From Chionoecetes opilio (taxonomy: Eukaryota; Arthropoda; Malacostraca; Decapoda; Majidae), in contig JACEEZ010019773.1 in assembly GCA_016584305.1 (NCBI GenBank), positions 1,063,869 to 1,127,868 of the forward strand: a stretch of 64,000 nucleotides of DNA, read 5' to 3'. A program made the position numbers and the translations under genes. The notes below the pieces were generated by a model, which searched no databases, was not told where the DNA came from, and saw nothing but the letters and a program-made list of their open reading frames with translations. Within the stretch, counting starts at the first letter, position 1. Each line of letters begins with the position of its first letter. Positions 23,870-33,320 of this stretch are shown one piece after another.

Positions 23870-25446
23870 CTTTGACATTCACGCTCCCTATCAATCAATC
23901 AATCATTGGGGCATACGCCGGGGGGCGCGTCGCCTCGCCCACCCTACGACGCTACTCCCAGTGGTCACCTCGCGCGAGTCCCCATGCAGGTCCCTTCACA
24001 CACCAAACAGCTCTCGACAAGAAACATCAACATGCCGCATCCACGAGCCTTGTGGTCGGCCCCTTGGCCTCTTCCACGCCGGATTGTCTCTTGCAGATAC
24101 AACCCGGTGGGAAGGACTGGTTTCAGGGTACGGTGCCACATGCCCATGTAGCCGAAGTTGGCGCTGACGGACTACGCAGGTAATAGGCCTCGATTCAAAC
24201 TCACGGTTCAATCGCTGCTTTGACACGTAATCATCCCAGCGATACCCTATGATTCTTCGAAGGCACTTATTACCAAAGGCATAGATTCGCCTCTTCAAGT
24301 CGCTATTTAGTGTCCATGTCTCACAACCATAGAGTAAGATATGCAGGGATCACAAGCGACTTGAAGTGCCGGATATTTGTCCCCCTGCACAGGTACCGAC
24401 AACGCCAAATACTTCTCCTGAGCGAGTCCATAACACCGTGGTCTATGCCAATCCGCCGTAAGACTTCTTGACGTGACCTGCCGTCATTATGGACTGCGCT
24501 ACCAAGGTATGTAAAACTTTCCAAGATCTCAATATCATCACCACACGCATGAACAGACTGAACAGTTTCATCTAGTAAGCCTCCAAACACTTGGGTCTTG
24601 GTCTTGATCCAGGAGACCTTAAGTCCCAAAGGCCTTGCCTCCTCGTGCAGCGCCTCAAGAGCCATCACCAGTACATCCAGCGACTCAGCAAAGATTACTG
24701 CATCATCGGCAAAAACAAGATCAGTGATCTTGGTGTTGCCGAGGGATGCTCCACACTCACTTTGATCTACAACTTTGCCCAATACCCAGTCCATACAAGT
24801 GCTGAAAATTGATGGGGCAAGGAGGCACCCTTGCCTCACTCCTGTATTCACAGGAAAAAAGCTAAAACACCTCCCCGACACATCACAGCACTCTCAGTCC
24901 CAGAGTACAAACCAGTAATCAAACCAACAGTCTTTGCAGGAATACCGCGAAGTCGCAGAAGATCCCAGAGTGACTCACGATGCACCGAGTCAAACGCCTT
25001 CTTGAAATCAACATAGGCTGCAAGCATCTTCTGTCGAAACTCACGTCGGCGTTCCACCAGGAAACGAAGCGCTAGGATACGGTCCGTTGTTGACTTACCA
25101 GGCGTGAACCCAGACTGCTGAGGTCTCTGATGATTCAGCAGATGACTGTGGATCTGTGTCAGAAATAGATGGGCAAGCACCTTGCCTGGCACGCTGAGCA
25201 GTGCAATGCCGCGGAAATTGTTGCAGTCCTGACGGTCCCCTTTCCCTTTCCAAATAGTGACGACCAGCCCCCTTTTCCAGTCAGGAGGAAAGGTACCTAA
25301 TTGCCACACGGCAGTCAGGGCAGCATGCAGCCCGCGAATCATGGCCTCACCCCCAGCTGTGTGGAGCTCCGCACTGATATTACAGACACTAGCTGCCTTT
25401 CCACCCTTAACTTTGCTACAGCCTCTCTGACTTCGTCAAGAGATGT
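23870..25446 (-). pseudogene. LINE reverse transcriptase, RTE-like, 5'-truncated
   Basis: Two overlapping minus frames cover most of a reverse transcriptase. Frame 1 (25,342-24,848) has LVVTIWKGKGDRQDCNNFRG, QSGFTPGKSTTDRIL and AYVDFKKAFDSVHRESLW. Frame 2 (24,881-24,321) has NTGVRQGCLLAPSIF, FADDAVIFAES (FADD at about 24,702-24,713) and FTYLGSAVHNDG. A third frame (24,298-23,996) has KRRIYAFGNKCLRRIIGY, RQRQLRLHGHVA and a NPAWKRPRGRP C-terminus. At least two frameshifts and no endonuclease mean it is dead and 5'-truncated near 25,446 (TSLDEVREAVAKL). A (TGAT)n tail at 23,890-23,906 closes the 3' end. Clade assignment to RTE is by motif resemblance. Confidence 0.85.
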
Positions 25447-26029
25447 TGGCTTTATAGGCACATATGTTTACCCCTGTATGTTTAATTCACATAAATTTAT
25501 TTTATACCTACATCTCCTTATATAATTATGATGAATATATTTGAATTAATTTTAGTAGGCGATTGGCATCTTTAATGACGTGACGCCCTTCCCACGTCAT
25601 CTACCACAGCCAATAGAGGGCAGCACGTCACGGACACTGCCACACCCTAACCCGCGAAGGCATTCCCTACCTGCCACGCCCTGCTGACCATGACGCCCAG
25701 ACGTTAGAGAGCTGTAAACCTTTGGTGTGTGTGTACGTGGATCCATGAACATTCTGTGCGGTAGATACCAGTGTACTGCTATTACCAGAAATTCAATTAA
25801 GACGTTGGATTAAGCCAAGTCATACTCTGACAACTAATTGACTTAGTGATTGTAAATAAAAATAATTATAAAATAACCTTGTGTTTGAATTTGCTATCCG
25901 TTCGGCGCCACGTCTTCCATTCTTACTCTAGTGTAAGTATATTGTTACACAGGCAGGTTGCTCTTGTTTTTTCTCGTGTGTTCGGGGTCGTTTTATAGGG
26001 GGACAACGTCATGGGGAGCGGGGATGAGT
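25447..26029. other. no gene; possible solo LTR-like sequence
   Basis: The stretch has an AATAAA-type signal (about 25,855), a following GT-rich piece, and the motif gttcggcgccacg at about 25,897. The reverse complement of that motif (tggcgccgaac) resembles a Lys-tRNA primer-binding site. No direct repeat partner is seen in the window, so a solo LTR is only a suggestion. Confidence 0.2.
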
Positions 26030-26134
26030 CACCTTGGCGCAGAAAATTGAAAAGGGGGGGCTTTTCAACTTTCTGGGTATATATAAAATTGAAAAGCCCC
26101 CCCTTCTCAATTTTCTGGGTACGCCACTGATAAA
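26030..26134. mobile_element. small fold-back element, hAT-like ends
   Basis: The right end ctgggtacgccactg and the left end ttggcgcagaaaattg are imperfect inverted repeats of the cagtggcg type. Inside, gaaaagggggggcttttc and gaaaagcccccccttctc repeat the palindromic theme, so nearly all of the 100 bases can fold back. The Lys/Phe frames over it are artefacts. Confidence 0.6.
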
Positions 26135-26560
26135 GAGCAATATAAAGAGAAGAAAAAAAGCCTGCATTATGTGTTTGTGGATCTTGAGAAGGCATTTGAC
26201 AGGATTCCAAGAAAAACTAGATGGGCATTACGAAAACAAAAGGTACCGAAGAGTCTTGTAAGGTTGGTAATGGCACTGTATGAAGGCTTGAGATCAAGGG
26301 TGAGAGTAGCTGGAGGAACATCAGATGCCTTTGAGAAAGGAGTGGGGGTGCATCAAGGCTCAGTTCTCAGTCCTCTTGTGTTTGTGGTAGTGATCTAAGA
26401 GGCCATAAAGGAATGCAGAACAGGAGATCCATAGGAGCTGCTATATGCAGATGATGTAGTCTTGACAGATGAGACAAAGGAGGAAGGTGAGAGGAGATTT
26501 ATAGATAGGAAGCAAGCAATGGAAAGAAGAGGTGGAGTGGAGAGAGCAGTAAGAAACACA
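26135..26560 (+). pseudogene. LINE reverse transcriptase fragment
   Basis: The plus strand reads VFVDLEKAFDRIPRKTRWAL, ALYEGLRSRVRVAGG, GVHQGSVLSPLVFVVV, stop, EAIKECRTGDP, stop, LLYADDVVLTDE. LDLEKAFDR, HQGSVLSPL and YADD (about 26,444-26,455) are conserved reverse transcriptase motifs. Two stops and both truncated ends make it a relic. It differs from the minus-strand LINE next to it, so it is a separate insertion. Confidence 0.8.
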
Positions 26561-26568
26561 TGTAACAA

Positions 26569-27827
26569 CTACATGGATGAAGTGGAGCCAGATGGTGGGA
26601 CTGCTGGTAAACTTTTGCTGAATGACAAAAATGCATTAGCAATTTTGTCCATCCCCTCACGGAGAACATTGTTCGTCTCCTTTTTTGCCACCAGCAGCTC
26701 GTTCAGGATTTGGTAGATTTGCCCCTGCGATTGCAGAAGCCCACCGATGACATTGGCATCACCAAATCCTATGCAAAGAAAAGCAGACAATGGTGAATAA
26801 ATATAATGGATCCTGGGTGTGAATAAGTAGATAAGTAAGTAAGTAAACATAAGTAAGAAAAAAGATGCTGGGATTTTTATATAAGACTAGCCGCAAAGCC
26901 GCCCTCCGGGCGGACTTTTTGCGTAGCTCCTGCGGAGGGCTATTAGTGGTGGGCCTTTGGCCCACCACCTGTGTTTGGTGGGCCTTCGGCCCACCAAACA
27001 CGGACTCTCCAGATAGTCCCTTCTAACTTTCCTGAAATCACGGATGTAGAAATGTATGTATTCCCCCCACCCATTCACTCACCCATTACCCATCACCCCC
27101 CACCCATTCACTCACCCATTACCCATTACCCCCACCCATTCACTCACCCATTACCCATCACCCCCCACCTATTCCTCACCCATCACCCATCATCCCCAAC
27201 CCATCACCCCCACCCATTCACTCACCCATTACCACCCCTACATCAAGGCTTCCTCAATTCTCGCAACCTACTTTTGTTTTCACAATTCTCGCTAATAGGC
27301 TGCTAAAAAAAAAAAAAAAAAAAAGTGATCGGATCATCTCATAAGTGGGCTTATGACCTTCCCCTGGTCAACCTGATTCCAAAAATGTGCCATATGAGGT
27401 GTTTGCGCCACGGGGGGCGGAACCTATACCACACACAGACAGACACACTTTCGCTTTTATTAATATAGATAGATGATGCTCTGTTGAATGAAAAGCTAGT
27501 GTTGGAGTACATGAGACAGTCAGAGGTGATGCAAGAGTGAACATTAAGAGATGAGAATGAGGTAAATTTAAATTTACAACTGGAGACTTGTATTGTTCAT
27601 ATTCTCAAAAAGGAATTTCCAGGAACAGGCATCAGGCCACATCAAACAAAGAACAAGTGAATAAACCTGTAAGGCATCAAATATATTTTTTACTTTTACA
27701 AAGATACAGGATATGAACCTATGAATCACCTGAGGGAGCTGCTGGGGCATGTCTGCGGCGTTTGGGAGGCTGAGGGCGGGTGGAAGGCGATGGCTGTGGC
27801 TTGGGAGGTGTGGCAATCTGCTGAAGG
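26569..27827 (-). CDS. last two exons of an unidentified gene, charged coiled-coil C-terminus
   Basis: Exon a (27,827-27,730, minus) lies between a CTTTCAG acceptor and a CAG|GTGATT donor and reads LQQIATPPKPQPSPSTRP, PPKRRRHAPAAPS. Exon b (26,768-26,569) follows a TGCATAG acceptor and reads FGDANVIGGLLQSQGQIYQI, LNELLVAKKETNNVLREGMD, KIANAFLSFSKSLPAVPPS and ends TSSM stop. The phases match (one base left, two bases taken up, giving Gly). A Pro/Arg-rich linker followed by a helical tail is typical of Myb/MADF-type DNA-binding proteins, including Harbinger partner proteins, but no DNA-binding domain is in view. Upstream exons were not found. The intron contains a Helitron. Function unknown. 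Confidence 0.55.
26887..27469 (-). mobile_element. non-autonomous Helitron, copy 3 (best preserved)
   Basis: On the minus strand it starts at 27,469 with TCTATATTAATAAAAGCGAA, preceded by A, and ends at 26,887 with ccgcccggagggcgg (6 bp stem, 3 base loop), then CTTTGCGGCTAG, followed by T. Insertion between A and T, 5' TC, and a hairpin about 12 bases before CTAG are the textbook Helitron signature. Two more perfect hairpins lie next to each other: gtggtgggcc/ggcccaccac (26,946-26,968) and gtgtttggtgggcc/ggcccaccaaacac (26,970-27,000). The core is an ACCCATTCACTCACCC minisatellite (27,065-27,235). No protein is encoded. Confidence 0.92.
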
Positions 27828-27829
27828 CT

Positions 27830-28375
27830 GAAAGAGATTTTCCAATGTGAAATTACAGACAATTTAATAGTATTGTTAGCCCCACCCACAAAAGAACGTG
27901 GATGTTATTGTCAATTAATAATAAGGTAAAATTAAGTTATCTTTGTTCAGCTGAGTTTGTGGGAACCACAACACCACTGCTGGGCTGCTATACATATAAA
28001 GTGACCCTCTCACCTACTTGTTACCTAATAACCGAGAGTTCACGCGAATACCGATAAAAAAGAAGTAAAGAGCTCATAGTGACTGGGGAAAGCTGGGATC
28101 TCACACTCTGCACATACACCTTGGTCATGGGAAAGAGTGACTGCCCGCGTTTCCAGGGAAAATACTTGACACGTGAGTGTAGATAAAACCTATGCGTGTT
28201 AGTGACACTTATATGACTACCACTGTTTGAGAAAGTGAAGGACTTGACATGAGTCAAGTGGCAGTCTCAATTCAGTTCAATGACTACAACAACAACAACT
28301 AGGTCATCTACATATATATATACCTTCAAGTAATCAGATAAGTCATTGCAGCTGATAAACCTGGTACTGAGGTGC
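27830..28375. other. no gene recognised
   Basis: The 78-residue minus frame at 28,021-28,257 shows no domain. The stretch separates the minus-strand gene from the plus-strand transporter and may contain their upstream regions. I see no clear promoter motif. Confidence 0.5.
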
Positions 28376-28403
28376 AGGTATGACAATTACCTCACACGCA
28401 AAG

Positions 28404-28668
28404 ATGGTTGGTAGCGAGAGCCAAGAGGAGATTGACAGGAGTGAGAAAACAGAGTTCACGTTGTCTGGTTGTAACGGTGCAAGACATACTGATAGGGACA
28501 AACAGTGTGTGTCACCCGAGGCAGCCCGGAAGTGGATGCCGTGTGAGGAAAGTGTGTGCCGCGATCACAGTGCGGAAGAACACAGTGATGAAAGTAACCA
28601 ACGAAAAGAAAATATCTTGAATGACATACAGCCTACGCAAGACAGTGAGGAGGAGGAACACCACCACC
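28404..28668 (+). CDS. MFS transporter, proposed exon 1 (acidic N-terminal tail)
   Basis: An 88-codon frame starts at ATG 28,404 (an in-frame ATG also lies at 28,380) and reads MVGSESQEEIDRSEKTEF, ..., NQRKENILNDIQPTQDSEEE, EHHH. It is Ser/Glu-rich, as expected of a cytosolic tail. The frame ends at CAC C, followed by GTAAGG, a good donor. Splicing to 29,483 restores an open frame of the same composition with matching phase. Without splicing, the frame stops ten codons later inside the transposon. No homology is recognised in this tail, so the exon is supported by phase, composition and position only. Confidence 0.5.
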
Positions 28669-29482
28669 GTAAGGCGGCGTCACACTAGCACTTTTTCCGT
28701 CTAGTTAGACGATCTCCGTTGGTTTTTTCTCGCTCTGACTAGTTAGTCCGTCTGAATCAGTCAGTCTGAGTCAGACGATCGTGATCGTCTTCATATGGAA
28801 AGTTGAAGACAACTTTCATAGTCAAATCAAAATCCATAGTGATTACTTTAAAGATATTCGATATAAATCAGGATTTTTTTGCAAAATATAATTCAATACA
28901 TTTGAAAGTATGAAAAATATTCAAGTGACTATTGCACATGTAGATACATTTAAAAGCCAGTTTTATAAAACAGGCAACAGTCTCTCGCATGACTCGATTG
29001 TTGTGTATATTTTTCAAGACACACTCAAAAATCGTTTCTCACTCTTCAAGACTTCAACTTGTAATTATAGACGAAATGCTGTGGACACGTAGTTCAGAAG
29101 AGTTTCTCATAAATAAGGAGCGGGAGTGACCTCACGCCCCGCCCACCTGTGACCTGACTGTTGCTGCGGCTCCAGCGGCGGGCTGATGCCCGCTCATCTA
29201 TTACTGTTTATATATATATATGTGTATGTATTTTAACTTGTTTGGCGCGTCTACGATTGATAATACACATAATTAAGTGTATACCAGCGATAGCCTGCCC
29301 TAAGGTACTCTAGCCTGCCCTAGCGTCGGAGCCATGTTTATTTACAGTCGCAGGAACAGCTGACTGGTAGTGCAGGCAAACGATTGTGTGTGTGACGGCT
29401 TGCAGTAAAAAAATGGTTAGTTTTTAGAAAGTTGTTGGAAAAAATAGACGGAAAAGTGCTAGTGTGACGCCGCCTTTAAGAG
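28669..29482 (+). other. proposed intron 1, almost entirely one transposon
   Basis: GTAAGG at 28,669 and AAGAG ending at 29,482 delimit an 814-base intron. The inverted-repeat element fills 28,673-29,476 of it, leaving four bases on the left and six on the right. The acceptor has only a weak pyrimidine tract (cgccgcctttaagag). Phase is 1 on both sides. Confidence 0.45.
28673..29476. mobile_element. 0.8 kb inverted-repeat DNA transposon (MITE-like)
   Basis: The left end ggcggcgtcacactagcact ttttccgtcta (28,673 onward) matches the reverse complement of the right end (tagacggaaaagtgctagtg tgacgccgcc, to 29,474) over about 30 bases with one indel. TAA occurs on both outer sides (28,670-28,672 and 29,477-29,479), which fits the TWA target duplication of PIF/Harbinger elements, though the alignment of the ends is ambiguous by one or two bases. 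No transposase frame is present. The 60-residue plus frame inside has no domain. Confidence 0.75.
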
Positions 29483-29694
29483 GCATAAGTTGCAAAGTCG
29501 AAGAGCGAGACGAGAGCGCTGCCCATGAGGATCAACGGGATGAAGGTGTTGCCAGAAGTGCACTGTTGCGGCAAGGCACCTCTGAGGGTGAAGTAATCTT
29601 ACGCCCAAGTGTCTCCGCAGATCTGTTGGCGGAGAGTTTACAGGGCAAGGAAACCACAGCTGAAGGGCACAAGAGATCCTCTTACATAACTGAG
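29483..29694 (+). CDS. MFS transporter, proposed exon 2
   Basis: The frame reads ISCKVEERDESAAHEDQRDE, GVARSALLRQGTSEGEVIL, SADLLAESLQGKETTAEG, HKRSSYITE. It starts after AAGAG (phase 1) and ends at ACTGAG followed by GCAAGT. That is the consensus of the minor GC-AG intron class, and it leaves phase 0, which is what the next exon at 30,844 needs. Composition continues that of exon 1. If a GT donor is required instead, the only nearby ones (29,699 or 29,701) give phase 1 and do not fit. Confidence 0.5.
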
Positions 29695-29898
29695 GCAAGT
29701 GGTAATCTACATTAATGGTCTTTCTTGTCTATGGGGCGTGACTTGCAATACGTCTCCTTGTCGTGAAGGGACGAGAGGTTAAATAATTTTAGCTAAGCTA
29801 TAGCTATCTCTTCGCCCACTGATTATAATATAGTCTCACAAAACAGGACAGTAAACCCAAGTGCCCTTTTCTTTATATTTCCTTGTATTTCATTGAAC

Positions 29899-30412
29899 TA
29901 CTATGTGTTTCAGGGGCTGTCACACTGTTTTTCGGCAATAACATCTTAACAAAGCGTCGGATAAGGATGGAAATTTGGCAGAGAATGTTTGAGACCCCGA
30001 CCTAATTGACGTCATTATTGTTTATCACCAGATGTATATAATTAAGGCACATATATGCACAGGAACTACCACGTGTAGGCCTCGCGGCCTCTTGTAGCTT
30101 CCTTATTTTCTTATGTTCTTATATAAGAGTAACTTAAGGATAAAAACCCGGCAGATGTAGAGATTCGCGGTGCGATACTATCCTTGGCCACGACAGTATA
30201 ACTTTCTAATATCCTTGGTCGTGGCCATATATGCGCCGCCCCCTAATTCATATCGTGACGTCGAAGTGACGTAATCCACATTTGGTGATAAACAATAATG
30301 ACGCCAATTAGGTCGGGGTCTCAAACATTCTCTGCCAAATGTTCATCCTTATCCGACGCTTTGTTAAGATGTTATTGCCGAAAAACAGTGTGACAGCCCC
30401 TGAAACGCATAG
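29899..30412. mobile_element. 0.5 kb DNA element with long (about 120 bp) inverted repeats
   Basis: The left arm (29,899-30,027: actatgtgtttcaggggctg, tcacactgtttttcggcaat, ... ttgtttatcacca) is the near-perfect reverse complement of the right arm (30,282-30,412). The centre contains caggaactaccacgtgtagg, a LINE 3' UTR block also present at 35,693 and 38,861, so a LINE fragment lies inside. The element sits in the proposed intron 2 of the transporter gene. No transposase. Superfamily unknown. Confidence 0.8.
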
Positions 30413-30843
30413 TAAGTTGTAGTTATAATGTATCTATAAAAAAAAAATTGGAGGGGGGAGAGGGGGGAGGACGCCTAATGTGTATATGCAAGTCACTTTT
30501 GTAGAGCCGACCCGTCAATGCTGCATGTTACTCTTTTACTATCAGTTTGACCTGCCATTTGTTGAAATGAACTTGATTTTTGTGCCGTACAGATTTTTTC
30601 ATGACAAAATCATTGCAGTCATGTATTCTGCGTTAGGATAATGATTTTTTATCCTTCAACATACGTAATATTCCTGTTGACTCCTTCCTCAAAGTCTAGG
30701 TCTGAAGCGATGAAATCCAAGTTCTTCCGTTTGGGCGTCAAGGTCAAGGGATATCAATGTTTACTGAGTGAACTGCAACTTTTGGAAGGAGCCAATATTC
30801 TTCTTTTTAAGTGTAAGTTGTCTTTGGCCATGTGGCCTTACAG

Positions 30844-30982
30844 GTGGCGGTGCCGCTGATGTTGGCGTGGGCCATGATGACCTCGTACACGGGCATGAAC
30901 TTCCCGGGCATCGTCCTGCCGCAGCTAACCAACCCAGACACTGACGACGTCTATCTGGAGCCTCACAACCTGGCGCTCTTCG
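30844..30982 (+). CDS. MFS transporter, exon with first membrane segment
   Basis: The exon follows a ggccttacag acceptor at 30,843 and ends at ctcttcg followed by gtgatg. It reads VAVPLMLAWAMMTSYTGMNF, PGIVLPQLTNPDTDDVYLEP, HNLALF. This is a hydrophobic first helix and a polar extracellular loop, as in arthropod trehalose/sugar transporters. It starts in phase 0 and leaves one base, which with TG at 31,554 gives Val. This joins smoothly to SIIHVGTMTGALVTG of the next exon. The 46 residues are too few for firm family placement alone, but the joined protein fits well. Confidence 0.75.
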
Positions 30983-31553
30983 GTGATGTCAAACTGTGCA
31001 TCTTTTGGTGTTTTCTCTTGTGCTATTGAAATTCTGTCCTACCAGTTATAAACCCTTTGTTCACTATAGTACTGTTACGCCACCGCCCCCTACTTAAGCC
31101 GAACACACTTTGTTGTAGATTTATTTACAATTTTTCTATATACATCTTATTTTGATTAGTCCATCCTAAGTCAACGTCAGTGGATTTTTTTTTGTGTATG
31201 TGTTTTCCCAACAAGAATTCTGTTATATTGTGTCTATTAATGGTCAAAAAAATATTTCCATATTGTGTTAACCTAAATACATATAAAATAGAGTACCTGA
31301 CAGTAACTGTTGGATGCTTGGTTGTTCATAACTAAATATAAGAATAATGTAGAACAGGCAACTTGTACAGAACTGCTTCCGCCCCTGGTGACACAAATTT
31401 GGTCCCGCTTACGAGTTTGTACCAGAATGACGGAGTTGTTGTCTGCTCCTATTTGAGAATTGTGTCTTCAAGACATGAGTCATTGCATTATGTTTGCTTC
31501 CTACTAGTGACAGACATGACAAGGCGCACTAATGGATGTATTTTTCTTTATAG

Positions 31554-32827
31554 TGAGCATCATACACGTGGGCACTATGACGGGCGCTTTGGTCACCGGG
31601 TTGCTCCTGGTCCACCTGGGTCCGCGGACAACCATCCTCATCGGCTTGCCTCTCGGAGCTGCCGCCTGGCTGGGCCTCGTATTCTTCAGCCAGTTGTGGA
31701 TCCTCATGTTGTGTCGCGTTCTTATCGGCTGTAGCTTTGCCCTGGTGAAGCAGCCCACCGTCATGTACATGATAGAGGTAGCACATGAAAGCCTGCGCGG
31801 ACGGCTGGTGGGCCTGTTGTGTATCGCTAAGGAAATGGGTCTCTTCTCCTCTTACGTTTTGGGCAGCTTGATGCTCACGTGGCGGCAAATCTGCATCATA
31901 TACGCGTGTCTCATGGTGCCGCCCATGATTGGCATATTTTTCTTCCCAAGTTCGCCCCGCTGGCTGACGACTCGTGGCCGCGTCAACGAGGCCCACAAGT
32001 CCCTGGTGTTCTTCAGAGGTCGCCGCGGCAACGTGGACGCAGAGCTGCAAGAAGTGGTGCGTCAAGCTGAAGATGCCGGCGCGAGTAAGAGCACTTGGCA
32101 GCAGTTGAGACTTCTGACAAAACCCAGGACATTACGGATGTTTCTTCTGATATTGACCATAGTGTTTCTATGGCCCTTGCACGGTAGTATGCCGGTAAAT
32201 CCTTATTTAGTGATAGTTCTGGACACCCCAGGCGCGCCCATCGATCCTTCCCTGAGCAGTCTCCTATGCAGCTCCTTCAAGTTCATTGGCACAATAGTCC
32301 ATCTCATAATTGTCTAGTTTTTTGGACGAGTACCGATCTTCGTTGTCAGCTTTTCTGTCATAGCTAGTAGCACCGCCGCCTACGGATATTATTGTATTAT
32401 GGATGACACCGATGGCGTATTTTGGCTCCCGCTAGTCTCAATCGGTGTCATGATGTTTCTTACAGGCATTGTCAATCCCATAGTGGACGGGCTGCAAGGA
32501 GAACTTATACCCAATACCTGTCGCGCTGTCAGCATGCCGATGATGGCGCTTATCACTGGTGTAATCGGTTTTACTGCGATTCAAATGTTTCCACACCTGA
32601 CAGATCTCCTGGGCATGCACGCTGTGTTTGGGTTCTTCACGGTCGTCAACGGGATTCTGGCTGTGATAGGCGTAACGGCGCTTCCAGAGACGCGAGGCTT
32701 GACGCTGGAGGCCATCAACGATCTGGTCGGTTCGAGCAAAGGGCACAAGTCACCCCGATCCCAGCGCCGCGCAGAAGCAGGACCTAACACTGCTGAGGAT
32801 TGTATTAAACCATCCCAACCACTGTAG
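31554..32827 (+). CDS. MFS sugar transporter (Tret1-like), main exon with internal stop
   Basis: The protein codes for membrane segments 2-12 of a major facilitator of the SLC2/trehalose-transporter type. Recognisable pieces are GTMTGALVTGLLLVHLGPRT, LMLCRVLIGCSFA, SLRGRLVGLL, FFPSSPRWLTTRGR (family PESPRWL motif after segment 6), FFGRVPIF (second GRR-type loop) and PETRGLTLEAI near the end. The exon starts after ttctttatag (31,553) and runs to TAG at 32,825-32,827. One in-frame TAG lies at 32,315-32,317 in IIV-stop-FFGR, where the family has an acidic residue, so G to T in GAG would explain it. Everything after it is open and conserved, so this is a nonsense allele, a very young pseudogene, or a base error. 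It probably moves a sugar or related polyol across the plasma membrane. The substrate is inferred. Confidence 0.85.
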
Positions 32828-33119
32828 TTAATATACGTTAAGTCTATTCGAACAGGCACAATTTTGGCGTTTAAGTTATAGCAGTTTATCCTCTGTATAG
32901 GGTGTATGACACTATAGAGAATGAGGTGAGTACAAGCTTGCCTAGGGCGCCCCAGGCCTCTAATGGCATTGGTGTAACAGGCGTCCACCGCATTCTGTAA
33001 CACAGGGACGCAGCTATGGCGCAGAGGAAGTATCGTGCCTAAATCCTTTTGCTTGGATCGCGAAAAAGTAAAATAACCATAAATAAACAAAAAGACAACG
33101 GTCTCACGTTTACATTCAC
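32828..33119. other. 3' flank of transporter gene, nothing recognised
   Basis: AT-moderate sequence. The minus frame over it is a shadow. AATAAA-like signals occur near 33,077 (ataaataaac), within polyadenylation distance of the stop at 32,827. Confidence 0.4.
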
Positions 33120-33320
33120 ATTCATGATTGTGTTCACGCTGCCATAAGATACTCATTTATGTTTACGTTTACATTCACGCTCATACTCACGCTTATGGTT
33201 ACGTGCACACTGTCTCGGGGTCACTTTTACATTCACGGTCACACACTCGTTCAGCCTGCACCAGTGCACCACAGTCTCACGGTTCGTCCACGCCCATGTT
33301 CACACTCCCACTCTTGTTGA
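33120..33320. repeat. short tandem array, (ttacattcacg)n type
   Basis: Diverged units such as ttacattcacgctcatactc and ttacattcacggtcac alternate with cacac. About 11-bp periodicity is visible up to the CA-rich part near 33,290. Confidence 0.5.

Larger units (their letters stand above)
19845..24194. repeat. 4.35 kb duplicated segment, copy 2
   Basis: Partner of 11,980-16,339, with the same element order and orientation. Copy 2 keeps longer open frames than copy 1. To the right the LINE continues without a break past 24,194, so copy 2 has the natural right flank and copy 1 is the truncated one. Confidence 0.9.

Noticed and set aside
28380..28403. Earlier ATG at 28,380 as start of the transporter
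   Set aside because: Possible, but it adds only eight residues and I see nothing that decides between the two ATGs. The later one was taken for the model.
31529..32065. 178-residue minus frame and 63-123-residue alternative plus frames
   Set aside because: Shadows of the GC-rich transporter exon, which has membrane segments and family motifs in the other frame.
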